Source of the DNA: Lachnospiraceae bacterium
GTDB lineage: Bacteria > Bacillota > Clostridia > Lachnospirales > Lachnospiraceae
NCBI GenBank assembly: GCA_026169045.1
Contig: JAPFDH010000090.1
Coordinates: forward strand, 1 to 64,000
Direction: 5' to 3'
Length of the DNA: 64,000 bases
Shown in pieces: positions 27,023-36,456 of the stretch. The notes under the pieces are model-generated. The model had not been told where the DNA came from. It was given only the letters and a program-made list of their open reading frames with translations, and made no database searches. Positions within the stretch are counted from its first letter, which is position 1; every line of letters begins with the position of its first letter. A program made the position numbers and the translations under genes.

Positions 27023-28111
27023 TTATTCTTCTATATTTTCTTCCTGTTCTGGCTCCTGATCTGCCTGAAGTGCCTTTACACTTAAGCTGATCTTCTTTGC
27101 TTCACCGTCAAAGTCAACTACCTTTGCTGTGATCTCCTGACCGATGGAAAGAACATCAGATGGCTTTTCAATGTGTTCTTTTGCGATCTGAGATACGTGA
27201 AGAAGAGCATCTACACCATCTTCCAATTCTACAAAAGCACCAAAGTCTGTCATTCTGGCTACTTTACCTGTAACCACGTTACCTACAGCATATTTTTCAG
27301 CTGCATTTGCCCATGGATCACATTCCGGGAACTTTAAGCTAAGTGCGATCTTTTCACCATCAATATCTTTTACAAGAACTGTTACTTTGTCACCGCTCTT
27401 GAAAACTTTCTTTGGATTTTCGATTCTTCCCCAGGACATTTCAGAGATATGAAGCAGACCGTCAGCACCACCCAAATCAATAAATGCACCAAAGTCTGTT
27501 ACATTCTTTACTGTACCTTCGATTCTCTGACCAACTTCCAAATGCGCAAATAATTCTTCACGCATTTTTGCTTTCTTAGCTACGATCAACTGCTTGCAGT
27601 CACCGATTACTCTGCGTCTTCTTGGATTGAACTCTGTAATAACGAATTCTACTTCCTGTCCGGCATACTTCTCCAGATTTCTTTCATATCCATCAGAAAC
27701 TAAGCTGGCTGGGATAAAGATTCTGGTATCGTCTACCATAACACCCAAACCACCAGAAAGTACCTGTGTTACCGGCGCCTTTAATACTGTCTTATTTTCA
27801 AATGCTTCTTCCAGCATCTTGCTGCCTTTTTCTGCCTGAAGACGCTTGTAGGACAGCTGAACCTGACCTTCTCCGTCATTTACCTTTACAACCTTAGCTT
27901 CCAGTTCGTCACCTTCATGAACCAATTCTCTTAAATCTGCGTTTGGAGTATTCGTATATTCATTACGTGTGATAATACCATCTGCCTTGTAACCTATATT
28001 CAAGACGATTTCGTCTTCCTTTACGGAAATTACCTTACCCGTAACAACTTCACCATTGCTGATTGTTTTTAATGATTCCTCTAATAACTGTTCAAAACTT
28101 AAATCTGACAT
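27023..28111 (-). CDS. ribosomal protein S1-like protein (four S1 domains)
   Basis: A 362-residue RNA-binding protein made of four S1 repeats (about 14-85, 100-170, 190-265 and 275-345) and a short acidic tail. Repeats three and four carry the strongest motif, TDFGAFIDLGGADGLLHISE and MTDFGAFVELEDGVDALLHV. It would help mRNA bind the 30S subunit. The ATG at 28111 lies inside the 3' end of ispH, with GAGGAGG (9 nt upstream) also inside ispH, giving a 20-bp overlap in another frame. In many Clostridia IspH and S1 are one fused protein; here they are two coupled frames. Confidence 0.92.
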   Translation of the reverse strand: MSDLSFEQLLEESLKTISNGEVVTGKVISVKEDEIVLNIGYKADGIITRNEYTNTPNADLRELVHEGDELEAKVVKVNDGEGQVQLSYKRLQAEKGSKMLEEAFENKTVLKAPVTQVLSGGLGVMVDDTRIFIPASLVSDGYERNLEKYAGQEVEFVITEFNPRRRRVIGDCKQLIVAKKAKMREELFAHLEVGQRIEGTVKNVTDFGAFIDLGGADGLLHISEMSWGRIENPKKVFKSGDKVTVLVKDIDGEKIALSLKFPECDPWANAAEKYAVGNVVTGKVARMTDFGAFVELEDGVDALLHVSQIAKEHIEKPSDVLSIGQEITAKVVDFDGEAKKISLSVKALQADQEPEQEENIEE

Positions 28112-28946
28112 CTGTTTGAACCTCCTCAATTATATTATTCGGGGTGGAAGCCCCTGCTGTAATACCCACCCGATCAGAGGAGCCAAACCAGGCCGGATCT
28201 AAATCATCTGTTGTCTGAATAAAATGGGTATTATTACATTCCTTTTTACAAATTTCATATAGCTTCTGGGTGTTGGAGCTATGCTTTCCACCAATCACCA
28301 GCATGCCATCCACGCTGGCGGATATACGTTTTGCCTCGACCTGCCGCTCCTGGGTAGCATTACAGATCGTATTCAAAACAGTTATATCATAACCCTTTTT
28401 TTGGATTTTTTCAACTAAATCTTTAAATTTCTTGTAATTAAATGTCGTTTGTGAAACAATACATACCTTTCTGCCGGTAAAATCGGGTAATTTTTCCAGA
28501 TCTTCAGCATTTTCCACAACAATCGCCGGTGTACTGCTCCAGCCCACAATACCTTCCACTTCCGGGTGATTTGGATTCCCAATAATCACAATAGCACTGC
28601 CATTCTGGCTTTCTTTTTCCACAATCCGATGTATTTTCTTCACAAACGGACAAGTGGCATCTACAATCCGGAACCCCTGCTGCTCCAGATTTTCCTGCTG
28701 CAATCGGCTGATTCCGTGGGAGCGGATAATAACAATCCCTTTTTCCCTGTCGGAAACCGGAATGTTTTCTCCGATCACCTGTACTCCTTTTTCTTCCAAA
28801 TCTTTTACCACTTCTTCATTGTGGATAATCGGACCATACGTATAAATCGGTGTTCCTTCTGCTTTTTCAATCTGTTCATAAACCGTATCGACAGCTCTCT
28901 TCACCCCAAAACAAAAACCGGCGCTCTTTGCTACTATAACTTCCAT
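28092..28946 (-). CDS. ispH: 4-hydroxy-3-methylbut-2-enyl diphosphate reductase
   Basis: A 284-residue iron-sulfur enzyme for the last step of the MEP pathway to isoprenoids. The three cluster cysteines are C12 (SAGFCFGV), C99 (DATCPFV) and C195 (NTICNATQ). The proton-relay region SHG (TIIRSHGIS-type) and the C-terminal ITAGASTPNNIIEEV are also present. It ends at TGA 28092-28094 inside the S1 gene. GGAGG precedes the ATG. It follows cmk by 36 bp and forms a housekeeping operon with baiN-like, cmk and the S1 gene. Confidence 0.96.
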   Translation of the reverse strand: MEVIVAKSAGFCFGVKRAVDTVYEQIEKAEGTPIYTYGPIIHNEEVVKDLEEKGVQVIGENIPVSDREKGIVIIRSHGISRLQQENLEQQGFRIVDATCPFVKKIHRIVEKESQNGSAIVIIGNPNHPEVEGIVGWSSTPAIVVENAEDLEKLPDFTGRKVCIVSQTTFNYKKFKDLVEKIQKKGYDITVLNTICNATQERQVEAKRISASVDGMLVIGGKHSSNTQKLYEICKKECNNTHFIQTTDDLDPAWFGSSDRVGITAGASTPNNIIEEVQTDVRFKF

Positions 28947-28982
28947 TGGTTTCCTCCCAGTCTTTCTTTTGATAGGTTTTCT

Positions 28983-29651
28983 CTATCCCCGACGGGATAC
29001 TACCATCGAAACAATCGTATCTACCACCTCATCAATGGTCATATGAGAAGTATCCACCTCAACAGCATCTTCTGCTTTCTTTAAAGGCGCAATCGCTCTG
29101 GTGGTATCACGACGATCCCGTTCGATGATATCTTTTTCGATATCCTCTATATTACAGGAAATTCCTTTCTCTGTCAATTCCAGATAACGGCGTTTTGCAC
29201 GAACCCCGGCATCCGCCGTAAGAAAAATCTTTAAATCAGCATTGGGTAAAATGCAGGTTCCAATATCTCTGCCATCCATCAGCACATCGGCAGAAGATGC
29301 AAGAGAACGTTGAAGTTCCAAAAGCTTTTCACGCACAACCGGATACTTAGATGTCTTTGATGCCATATTTCCCACTTCTTCTGTTCGTATTTTGGCACTG
29401 ACATTTTCTCCATTCAACATCACCTGCTGTTCGCCGTCCCGATAGGATATGGCAATCTGAATATCCTGAATAGCACGTCCGATCTGCTGTTCATCCTCAT
29501 AATTTACACCTTTTTCCAGCAAATATAAGCCAATGGCACGGTACATCGCTCCTGTATCCACATAAATAAATCCTAGTTTCTTAGCTATTTTCTTTGCAAT
29601 TGTACTTTTACCTGCTCCGGCAGGACCATCAATGGCAATATTAAACCCCAT
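28983..29651 (-). CDS. cmk: cytidylate kinase
   Basis: A 222-residue nucleoside monophosphate kinase that phosphorylates CMP and dCMP. It shows the P-loop IAIDGPAGAGKSTIAKKIA, YVDTGAMYRAIGL, the CMP-binding SADVLMDGRDIGTCILPNA and the lid region RDRRDTTRAIAPLKKA. The ATG at 29651 preceded by GAGGA gives the family length; an in-frame ATG ten codons earlier has no ribosome binding site. The order with ispH and S1 genes is common in Clostridia. Confidence 0.96.
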   Translation of the reverse strand: MGFNIAIDGPAGAGKSTIAKKIAKKLGFIYVDTGAMYRAIGLYLLEKGVNYEDEQQIGRAIQDIQIAISYRDGEQQVMLNGENVSAKIRTEEVGNMASKTSKYPVVREKLLELQRSLASSADVLMDGRDIGTCILPNADLKIFLTADAGVRAKRRYLELTEKGISCNIEDIEKDIIERDRRDTTRAIAPLKKAEDAVEVDTSHMTIDEVVDTIVSMVVSRRG

Positions 29652-29701
29652 ATTTTCCTCGTTTCCTGCGGTTATCCGCATATGATTTCATTCACACCGG
29701 C

Positions 29702-30973
29702 TTATTTCTCCTCACCGGTATGATTTCCGGCTGCCGTCCCGGCAGCATATCCGGTAGACCAGGCAATCTGAAGATTGTATCCACCTGTCAATGCATCCAA
29801 ATCCAAAACTTCTCCGGCAAAATATAAACCTTCTGTTTTTTTCGATTCCATCGTGGCAGGATTGATCTCCTTTACTGCTACTCCACCTTGCGTAATAATA
29901 GCTTCATTATAATCTCTGATACCATTTAAGGTCAACTCTAATTTTTTTGTAATTTTGACCAATCGTTCCCGTTCTTCTTTTGAAATCTCATTTACTTTCT
30001 TTTCCGGTGATATTTCTGATAACTCTATGATCACAGGAATTAACTTGGAAGGATATAAGCCTCCCAATGCGTTTTTAAACTGCTTATTTTTTGCTTCATC
30101 AAAATCTCTCAAAATCCGGGTATCCAGTTGTTTCTCTGTCAGAGCAGGTTTTAAATCAATGCATAAACGCAACTCTTTTTTCTTTTTGAGCTGCTTCATT
30201 ACCACACTGCTGCCGCTTAAAACCGCAGGTCCACTGACACCATAATGGGTAAAAAGCATTTCACCAAATTCTTCATACAGTTTCTTCTTTCCGCTTTCAA
30301 TTGTCACGTTCACGTTTCGAAGAGACAATCCCTGCAGCCGCGGTACCCAATCTTCCTTTGTAGTAAATGGCACCAGTGCCGGAGTCAGTTCCGTAACCTT
30401 AAGTCCTGCCTCTTCGGCAAAGCGGAATCCATCACCGGTAGAACCGGTAGATGCATAAGAAAGTCCTCCTGTCGCCACAATCACGGCATCCGCTTTCACC
30501 TTTTTTCCGCCATCCAGCAAAATTCCTTGGCAAATTTGTCTTTCCTTCGTTTCATCGTATTCCAATAAAATGTTTTTTACACATGTCCGAAGATGAATGT
30601 CCACGTTTCTTCTGTTTAATTCCCTTGTCAGGGCAGCTATAACATCAGAAGACTTATCCGACACAGGAAAAACCCGGTTTCCTCTCTCTACTTTCAACGG
30701 ACATCCGGCGTTTTCCAACAACTTCATGAGATCTTCATTGGTAAATCCGTAAAATGCACTGTACAAAAACTTACTATTTGTCACCACATTCTGCATCACT
30801 GTTTCCATATCGGATGCATTCGTTACATTACAGCGTCCTTTTCCGGTAATATATATTTTTTTACCCAATTTCTCATTTTTTTCAAATAATTCTACACGGT
30901 TTCCATTTTGGGAAGCGGCGATCGCTGCCATCATACCTGCCGCACCGCCTCCTACTATTACGACATGTTTCAT
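29702..30973 (-). CDS. HI0933/BaiN-family flavoprotein
   Basis: A 423-residue FAD-dependent oxidoreductase. It shows the dinucleotide fold MKHVVIVGGGAAGMMAAIAA, the ITGKGRCNVTNAS string of the family, VIVATGGLSYASTGSTGDGF, a middle domain ending in GGVAVKEINPATMES, and the C-terminal LDALTGGYNLQIAWSTGYAAG. One homologue family was linked to bile acid metabolism as BaiN, but most members, like this one in a housekeeping operon, have no proven substrate. The ATG at 30973 is chosen for its upstream AAGGA. Confidence 0.88.
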   Translation of the reverse strand: MKHVVIVGGGAAGMMAAIAASQNGNRVELFEKNEKLGKKIYITGKGRCNVTNASDMETVMQNVVTNSKFLYSAFYGFTNEDLMKLLENAGCPLKVERGNRVFPVSDKSSDVIAALTRELNRRNVDIHLRTCVKNILLEYDETKERQICQGILLDGGKKVKADAVIVATGGLSYASTGSTGDGFRFAEEAGLKVTELTPALVPFTTKEDWVPRLQGLSLRNVNVTIESGKKKLYEEFGEMLFTHYGVSGPAVLSGSSVVMKQLKKKKELRLCIDLKPALTEKQLDTRILRDFDEAKNKQFKNALGGLYPSKLIPVIIELSEISPEKKVNEISKEERERLVKITKKLELTLNGIRDYNEAIITQGGVAVKEINPATMESKKTEGLYFAGEVLDLDALTGGYNLQIAWSTGYAAGTAAGNHTGEEK

Positions 30974-31018
30974 AAAATTTCCTTTCCATACACGGTGCAA
31001 TCATTTCCTGATGCATAA

Positions 31019-31060
31019 AGGAAAAGGAAGCACCGCGTTTTGGCAATGCCCCCTTTTCCT
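31019..31060 (-). terminator. hairpin after the oxaloacetate decarboxylase-type operon
   Basis: A 9-bp stem AGGAAAAGG/CCTTTTCCT (31019-31027 with 31052-31060) with a GC-rich internal part lies 24 bp after the carboxyltransferase stop. The T-rich arm on the minus strand (CCTTTTCCTTT) supports terminator or attenuator activity before the flavoprotein gene. Confidence 0.5.
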
Positions 31061-31083
31061 GGATTCATCGAAACTGTGTTATT

Positions 31084-32496
31084 TTATACTGGATAAGACT
31101 TATTTTCCTTATCTGCTGCTGTCGGATCTACCTTTGTCTGCTGAGCTTCTCTGTATTTGAAAAATTCTGTAGCAACCTGTGGGAACAGAGCATATGTCAG
31201 AACATCTTCATCCTGCTGCTTCCACTGTGCCATTTCCTTTTCAATCTTATCAAGTTCTGGCTCAAGAAGATCTGCCGGTCTGCAAGTAATCGGCTTTTCA
31301 TCTCCAATAGCCTTCTTCTGAACTTCTTTATTGAATGGCTTTACAGTCTGACCGTATTCACCCTTCAGCAAAGCACGGCTTTCCTTTGTGATCATCTTAT
31401 AACGTTCACCCATGATAACGTTTAATACAGCCTGTGTACCTACGATCTGGGAAGATGGTGTAACCAATGGTGGTTCACCAAAATCTTTACGCACACGCGG
31501 AACTTCTTCCAGCACCTGATAGTACTTGTCTTCCTGCTTCTGCTCCTTCAACTGAGAAACCAAGTTGGAAAGCATACCGCCTGGTACCTGGTACAGAAGA
31601 GTCTTAATATTAACACCCATAACCTTTGGATTCAACAGTCCGCTCTTTAATGCTTCTTCCTGCATTGGACGGAAGTAATCTGCGATCTCAGCCAGTAAAT
31701 TCTGATCCAGACCGGTATCATATGGAGTGCCCTTGAATGCTTCCACCATAACCTCTGTAGCTGGCTGGCTGGTACCCATAGAAAATGGAGACATAGCTGT
31801 ATCAATTACATCAGCACCAGCTTCCACACACTTTAAGTAAGTCATGGATGCTACACCGGATGTATAATGGGTATGAATCTGAATCGGGATCTTTACGCTT
31901 TCCTTTAAAGCAGTTACCAATTCGGTAGCCTTTACCGGAACCAAAAGACCTGCCATATCCTTAATACAAATGGAATCAGCTCCCATATCTTCGATTTCTT
32001 TTGCAATATTCTTCCAGTAATCTAAAGTATAAGCATCACCAAGTGTATAAGACAATGCAACCTGTGCATGTCCTTTTTCCTTATTTGCTGCCTTAACAGC
32101 AGTTTTCAGGTTACGAATATCATTCAGACAGTCAAAAATACGGATGATATCAATACCATTTGCGATAGACTTCTGTACAAAATATTCAACCACATCATCT
32201 GCATAATGACGATATCCTAAAATATTCTGACCTCTGAAAAGCATCTGTAATTTTGTATTCTTAAATCCGTCTCTTAACTTTCTCAGTCTTTCCCATGGAT
32301 CTTCTTTTAAGAAACGAAGGGATGCATCGAATGTTGCACCACCCCAGCACTCTACGGAATGATAACCAACTTTATCCATTTTTTCCACGATTGGAAGCAT
32401 CTGTTCGGTCGTCATTCTGGTAGCGATTAAGGACTGATGTGCATCACGTAACACTGTTTCGGTAATACCGACCGGTTTTTTAACGATTTCTGACAT
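31084..32496 (-). CDS. pyruvate/oxaloacetate carboxyltransferase (OadA / 5S-like)
   Basis: A 470-residue TIM-barrel carboxyltransferase that moves CO2 between oxaloacetate/pyruvate and carboxybiotin. It shows ITETVLRDAHQSLIATRM (metal-binding Asp), VECWGGATFDASLRFLKEDP, MLFRGQNILGYRHYADD, SICIKDMAGLLVP (the lysine expected to be carbamylated) and IQIHTHYTSGVASM (metal His pair), then a conserved post-barrel domain. It has no C-terminal biotin domain, like the transcarboxylase 5S subunit, because a separate carrier lies at 33851. It is last in the operon, after a structured gap. Confidence 0.92.
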   Translation of the reverse strand: MSEIVKKPVGITETVLRDAHQSLIATRMTTEQMLPIVEKMDKVGYHSVECWGGATFDASLRFLKEDPWERLRKLRDGFKNTKLQMLFRGQNILGYRHYADDVVEYFVQKSIANGIDIIRIFDCLNDIRNLKTAVKAANKEKGHAQVALSYTLGDAYTLDYWKNIAKEIEDMGADSICIKDMAGLLVPVKATELVTALKESVKIPIQIHTHYTSGVASMTYLKCVEAGADVIDTAMSPFSMGTSQPATEVMVEAFKGTPYDTGLDQNLLAEIADYFRPMQEEALKSGLLNPKVMGVNIKTLLYQVPGGMLSNLVSQLKEQKQEDKYYQVLEEVPRVRKDFGEPPLVTPSSQIVGTQAVLNVIMGERYKMITKESRALLKGEYGQTVKPFNKEVQKKAIGDEKPITCRPADLLEPELDKIEKEMAQWKQQDEDVLTYALFPQVATEFFKYREAQQTKVDPTAADKENKSYPV

Positions 32497-32524
32497 TTCC
32501 TTACCTCCTGAAAATATACGTCAA

Positions 32525-32630
32525 TTTTCCCGCAGGGATCTGAATATTAAAAATACCGCAGATCCCATCGGGCTCTATAGTCATGTCATTCGGGCAAAAC
32601 CGCCCTGACAGGTCTGAGCCTGTCCCTCTT
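32525..32630 (-). other. intercistronic hairpins between the pump and OadA-like genes
   Basis: Three inverted repeats lie in the 143-bp gap: an 8-bp stem (32535-32542 with 32559-32566), a 4-bp GGGC/GCCC stem (32592-32595 with 32602-32605) and a 6-bp stem (32607-32612 with 32619-32624). None has a T run, so RNA processing or mRNA stability is more likely than termination. Confidence 0.5.
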
Positions 32631-32639
32631 ATTCTGAAA

Positions 32640-33791
32640 TCAAAATACTCCAAAAATTGCCATAAATGTACCTGCTGCTACGGCAGTACCGATAACACCG
32701 GCAACATTTGGTCCCATTGCATGCATCAACAGGAAGTTGGTCGGATCTGCTTCTGCTCCAACTTTCTGAGATACTCTGGCTGCCATAGGCACCGCGGATA
32801 CACCAGCGGAACCAATCAACGGATTGATACGTCCACCAGTTACCTTGTTCATCAATTTTGCCAGAAGAACACCGGCAGCAGTACCGAACGCAAATGCGAT
32901 CAGACCCAATGCAACGATCTTCAGAGTATCCAGCTTTAAGAATGCTTCCGCACTTGTAGTAGCACCTACGGAAGTACCCAACATGATAACTACAATGTAC
33001 ATAAGGGCATTGGAAGCTGTTTCTGACAACTGCTTTACAACACCGGATTCACGGAACAAGTTACCTAACATCAGCATACCGATCAACGGAGCTGTTGTAG
33101 GAAGAATTAAAACAACCACAACGGTTACAACAACCGGGAACAAAATTCTTTCCAGTTTTGATACCGGACGAAGTTGTTCCATCTTAATTTTTCTTTCTTT
33201 TTCTGTTGTAAGCAACCTCATAATCGGCGGCTGAATAATCGGTACCAGTGACATATAGGAATATGCTGCCACTGCGATTGGTCCCATATACTCTGTCTGT
33301 CCCAACTTACCACAAAGGAAGATTGATGTCGGGCCATCTGCTCCACCGATGATAGAAATAGCAGCAGCAGCCTTTCCATTGAATCCCATCAGGATAGCAA
33401 AGAAATATGCTACATAAATACCAAACTGTGCTGCGGCACCCAGCAAGAAGCTCTTTGGGTTTGCAATCAATGGTCCAAAGTCCGTCATCGCACCGACACC
33501 CATAAAGATCAGGGACGGCATAATACTCCACTCATCCAGCAGGTAGAAGTAATGCAACAATCCGCCCACGCCGTTTGAGGATTCTTCAGGAGAGATCATA
33601 ATATCCGGGAACATATTGACCAACAACATACCAAAAGAAATCGGAACCAGAAGAAGCGGTTCGAATCCCTTTGCAATCGCCAAATACAAGAATATAAAAG
33701 CGACAAGGATCAAAACATAATTGCCCCAGGTCAGATTGAAGAATGCGGTCTGGTGGATAAGATTGCTCATTGTATCAATAATATAATCCAT
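32640..33791 (-). CDS. oadB: sodium-translocating decarboxylase beta subunit
   Basis: A 383-residue membrane protein with about nine or more spans. It decarboxylates carboxybiotin and couples this to Na+ export. The signature AISIIGGADGPTSIFL holds the essential Asp of the ion-binding region; also typical are IMLGTSVGATTSAEAFLKL and the C-terminal LLMHAMGPNVAGVIGTAVAA. It belongs to the OadB/MmdB/GcdB family, and the name oadB is by family, since the actual acid cannot be read. GGAGGAAT precedes the ATG. Confidence 0.95.
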   Translation of the reverse strand: MDYIIDTMSNLIHQTAFFNLTWGNYVLILVAFIFLYLAIAKGFEPLLLVPISFGMLLVNMFPDIMISPEESSNGVGGLLHYFYLLDEWSIMPSLIFMGVGAMTDFGPLIANPKSFLLGAAAQFGIYVAYFFAILMGFNGKAAAAISIIGGADGPTSIFLCGKLGQTEYMGPIAVAAYSYMSLVPIIQPPIMRLLTTEKERKIKMEQLRPVSKLERILFPVVVTVVVVLILPTTAPLIGMLMLGNLFRESGVVKQLSETASNALMYIVVIMLGTSVGATTSAEAFLKLDTLKIVALGLIAFAFGTAAGVLLAKLMNKVTGGRINPLIGSAGVSAVPMAARVSQKVGAEADPTNFLLMHAMGPNVAGVIGTAVAAGTFMAIFGVF

Positions 33792-33850
33792 TCTTTCATT
33801 CCTCCAGTTTATTGGAAATTACATACAATTTTATGCAAATCCTATACTTA

Positions 33851-34219
33851 TTAATTTAATGTTACTAATACATCACCAGCTTCAACAGAGGAACCAACAG
33901 TTACATTCACACTTGCCACTGTACCATCCTGAGGAGCTACAATTTCATTTTCCATCTTCATCGCTTCAAGAACAACGACTACATCACCTTTCTTTACAGC
34001 TGCGCCTGCGTTTGCCTTTACAGCAAGAATCTTACCTGGCATTGGAGCATTTACCTTTACAGCTCCCTGTGCGCCTGCCGGAGCTGCTGGCTTTGGTGCT
34101 GCCTTCGGTGCTGCTTTTGGCGCTGCCTTTGGTGCTGCAACAGGAGCTGCACCGCTTACTCCTTCTTCTACGGTTACTTCATATACATTGCCATTTACAG
34201 TAATTGTATAATTCTTCAT
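33851..34219 (-). CDS. biotin carboxyl carrier protein
   Basis: A 122-residue carrier that swings biotin between the carboxyltransferases and the membrane pump. The first 20 residues match the start of gamma-type carriers (MKNYTITVNGNVYEVTVEEG), followed by an Ala/Pro/Lys-rich hinge (about 24-50, repeats of APKA) and the biotinyl domain with EAMKMEN, the biotinylated lysine being K88. The ATG at 34219 follows AGGAGG at 9 nt. It is the only biotin carrier in the operon and must serve both carboxyltransferases if both work there. Confidence 0.95.
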   Translation of the reverse strand: MKNYTITVNGNVYEVTVEEGVSGAAPVAAPKAAPKAAPKAAPKPAAPAGAQGAVKVNAPMPGKILAVKANAGAAVKKGDVVVVLEAMKMENEIVAPQDGTVASVNVTVGSSVEAGDVLVTLN

Positions 34220-34239
34220 GATCGAAATCCTCCTAAAAT

Positions 34240-35007
34240 TTATGATCTTTTCCACTTACTTGTTTTTGCACGACGGATGGAACGTACCACCAAACCATCG
34301 GTTGATGTATTCTCAGAAGCTGCGATTGCTGCCGTAATAACAGCTACCAATTCCATATCATCGCTCAGATCTTCTTCCTCTTCTACAACAGGAACTGCCT
34401 CTGGTGCCGGAGCCGGAGCTGGCTGTGCGGCTTTCTTGCGGCTTTCTTCCCACTTATTAATGAATTTAAAGCAGCTTATGATCAGACTGATTAAAATCAG
34501 AATTACAAATACGGTTCCCATACCCATAAGTGTATTCAGAGCCGCCTGTTCCAATTTTTCACCCATGCTGAATATCGGATCAAATTTTCCTCCGCTGATC
34601 GTGTACTGGCTACTTTCCTTCTTAAAATCAATGGCAACTTCTGCCTTACGGAGCTCAAATGTTGCATCCATCTGAACTTCATAAATATCATTTTCCATCA
34701 CTACAGTCTGTGTACTGTCAATGGAAACCAGTGCCCCAAGGTCATCTTTATTGGCTGTCCATGCTTCAATAAAAGCAACCATACCTGCATTTGGGCTCTC
34801 ACCGTCTTCTCCATATGTTGTCAGCATATTATCCAAGTCAGCATCACTCATACCAGTCAGTGAAGTCACCATATTTGGTGTCTCACCCTGAAGCAGTTCA
34901 CTGACATCAGAAGGAGCCAGTTTCTCAGAACTGTCGCTGTCACTGCTGCAGCCTGCAAAGGAGAAGAGACAGGTAATCATACATAATACTAATAATAATT
35001 TTTTCAT
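34240..35007 (-). CDS. OadG-like subunit with lipoprotein signal
   Basis: A 255-residue protein that combines an N-terminal lipoprotein signal (lipobox FAGC, C20), an extracytoplasmic domain of about 140 residues, one membrane span (about 165-185, VFVILILISLIISCFKFI) and a cytoplasmic tail with a Pro/Ala hinge, ending in DDMELVAVITAAIAASE and a basic stretch. The tail is the part shared with OadG/MmdD assembly subunits, which bind the pump and carboxyltransferase. The large outer domain is an addition compared with the usual 80-120 residues. The ATG at 35007 follows GAGGTG; a GTG four codons earlier is rejected. Confidence 0.8.
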   Translation of the reverse strand: MKKLLLVLCMITCLFSFAGCSSDSDSSEKLAPSDVSELLQGETPNMVTSLTGMSDADLDNMLTTYGEDGESPNAGMVAFIEAWTANKDDLGALVSIDSTQTVVMENDIYEVQMDATFELRKAEVAIDFKKESSQYTISGGKFDPIFSMGEKLEQAALNTLMGMGTVFVILILISLIISCFKFINKWEESRKKAAQPAPAPAPEAVPVVEEEEDLSDDMELVAVITAAIAASENTSTDGLVVRSIRRAKTSKWKRS

Positions 35008-35025
35008 ATTAAGTTTCACCTCGTC

Positions 35026-36456
35026 TTAGATTGTACCATGTTTCTTACTTGGACGATCCTCTCTCTTTGTGAATAACATTTCAAATGCGGCAATTACTCT
35101 CTTTCTGGTATCTGCCGGTGCAATGATATCATCCACATATCCTCTCTTAGCTGCTGCCATAGCACTGGACTGCAGCTGCTGATATTCAGCGGCCTTTGCG
35201 CTTACTTCATCCGGATTTTCACAAATGATCTTAGCTGCCAGATTCGCATCCATCATACCAATTGTAGCATCTGTCCATGCATAAACCACATCTGCACCGA
35301 TTGCTTTGGAGTTCATGGTCACATATGCGCTTCCGTATGCATTTCCAACTACCACATTCACCTTCGGAACAGTTGCATTTGCAAATGCATAATTTAAAGA
35401 TGCAACTGCTTTTGCCAGTTTCTTTTCCTGGCACTTTGTAGCTTCATATCCGTTTACATTTGTCAGTGTTAAAACAGGAATTTCAAATGCGTCACAGAAG
35501 TTTACGAAATCAGCTGCCTTCTGTGCACCTTCTGCTGACATTCTACCATCAAATTTTTCAACTTCCTTGCCTTCTTCATCAAACAATACGCTGCGGTTTG
35601 CTACAGCACCTACTGTTGTACCGTTTAAGCGGATAAATCCAGTCACAACATCTTTTGCATAGGAAGATTTTGTCTCAAATACATATCCATTATCGGAAAT
35701 CATGCTGAGTGTAACCGCTGGATCTGCCATACCATTTTCAATGGACTCACATACACGGTTCAAATCATCTTCACATTCTCCGTAAGACATATCATCTTCA
35801 TTATTTGCCGGCAGAATTGTAATTAATTCTCTCATCTTAGAAAGAATTTCTTCTTCACTGCCTACTACATCTACAGTACCTGCTTCCTTGCTCTGGAATT
35901 CTGCAGCTGCTGTATCGCACTTTGATGTATAATTACCATCCAATGCATTAGGAGAGTTCACAAACAATTTTGCGTTCTTCTCTTCCATAAAAGTAAAATC
36001 AGACATAGCAGCTGAAACTGCCATACCGCCACCACAGGAACCAAAAACAGCTGTCACCTGTGGAATCACACCGGATGCCATTGCCTGGCTCAAATAGATT
36101 TCACCAAATCCGTTTAACGCATCGGTTGCCTCTTCCAATCTCAAACCTGCACAGTCAATAAGACCAATCACAGGAGCTCCTGTCTTCATAGCCAAATCGT
36201 ATAATTTTACGATTTTCTTGGCATGCATTTCGCCTACGGCACCTCCCAATACGGACGCATCCTGACTGTATACATAGACCAGGTTGCCTTCCACAGTACC
36301 ATAACCTGTAACAACGCCATCTGCTGGAGTCTGTTTTGCCTGCAGGTTGAAATCTGTATTTCTGGCAGTTACATATCCACCGATTTCAACAAAGCTGTTG
36401 TCATCAAGTAAAGCGGCAATTCTTTTACTTGCTGATGTTTGTTCTGTTGTGCTCAT
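35026..36456 (-). CDS. acyl-CoA carboxyltransferase (MmdA/PccB-like, 12S type)
   Basis: A 476-residue crotonase-fold carboxyltransferase, the type that moves CO2 between a short acyl-CoA (malonyl-, methylmalonyl- or glutaconyl-CoA) and biotin. It shows ADGVVTGYGTVEGNLVYVYS, GLIDCAGLRLEEATDALNGF with an oxyanion-type GSCGGGMAVSAAM, and the second half VLTLTNVNGYEATKCQE with VVVGNAYGSAYVTM. It is shorter than the usual 510-530 residues. It is first in the operon behind the promoter at 36649-36677 and a 185-nt leader, with GGAGG before the ATG. The acyl substrate is not decidable by eye. Confidence 0.88.
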   Translation of the reverse strand: MSTTEQTSASKRIAALLDDNSFVEIGGYVTARNTDFNLQAKQTPADGVVTGYGTVEGNLVYVYSQDASVLGGAVGEMHAKKIVKLYDLAMKTGAPVIGLIDCAGLRLEEATDALNGFGEIYLSQAMASGVIPQVTAVFGSCGGGMAVSAAMSDFTFMEEKNAKLFVNSPNALDGNYTSKCDTAAAEFQSKEAGTVDVVGSEEEILSKMRELITILPANNEDDMSYGECEDDLNRVCESIENGMADPAVTLSMISDNGYVFETKSSYAKDVVTGFIRLNGTTVGAVANRSVLFDEEGKEVEKFDGRMSAEGAQKAADFVNFCDAFEIPVLTLTNVNGYEATKCQEKKLAKAVASLNYAFANATVPKVNVVVGNAYGSAYVTMNSKAIGADVVYAWTDATIGMMDANLAAKIICENPDEVSAKAAEYQQLQSSAMAAAKRGYVDDIIAPADTRKRVIAAFEMLFTKREDRPSKKHGTI

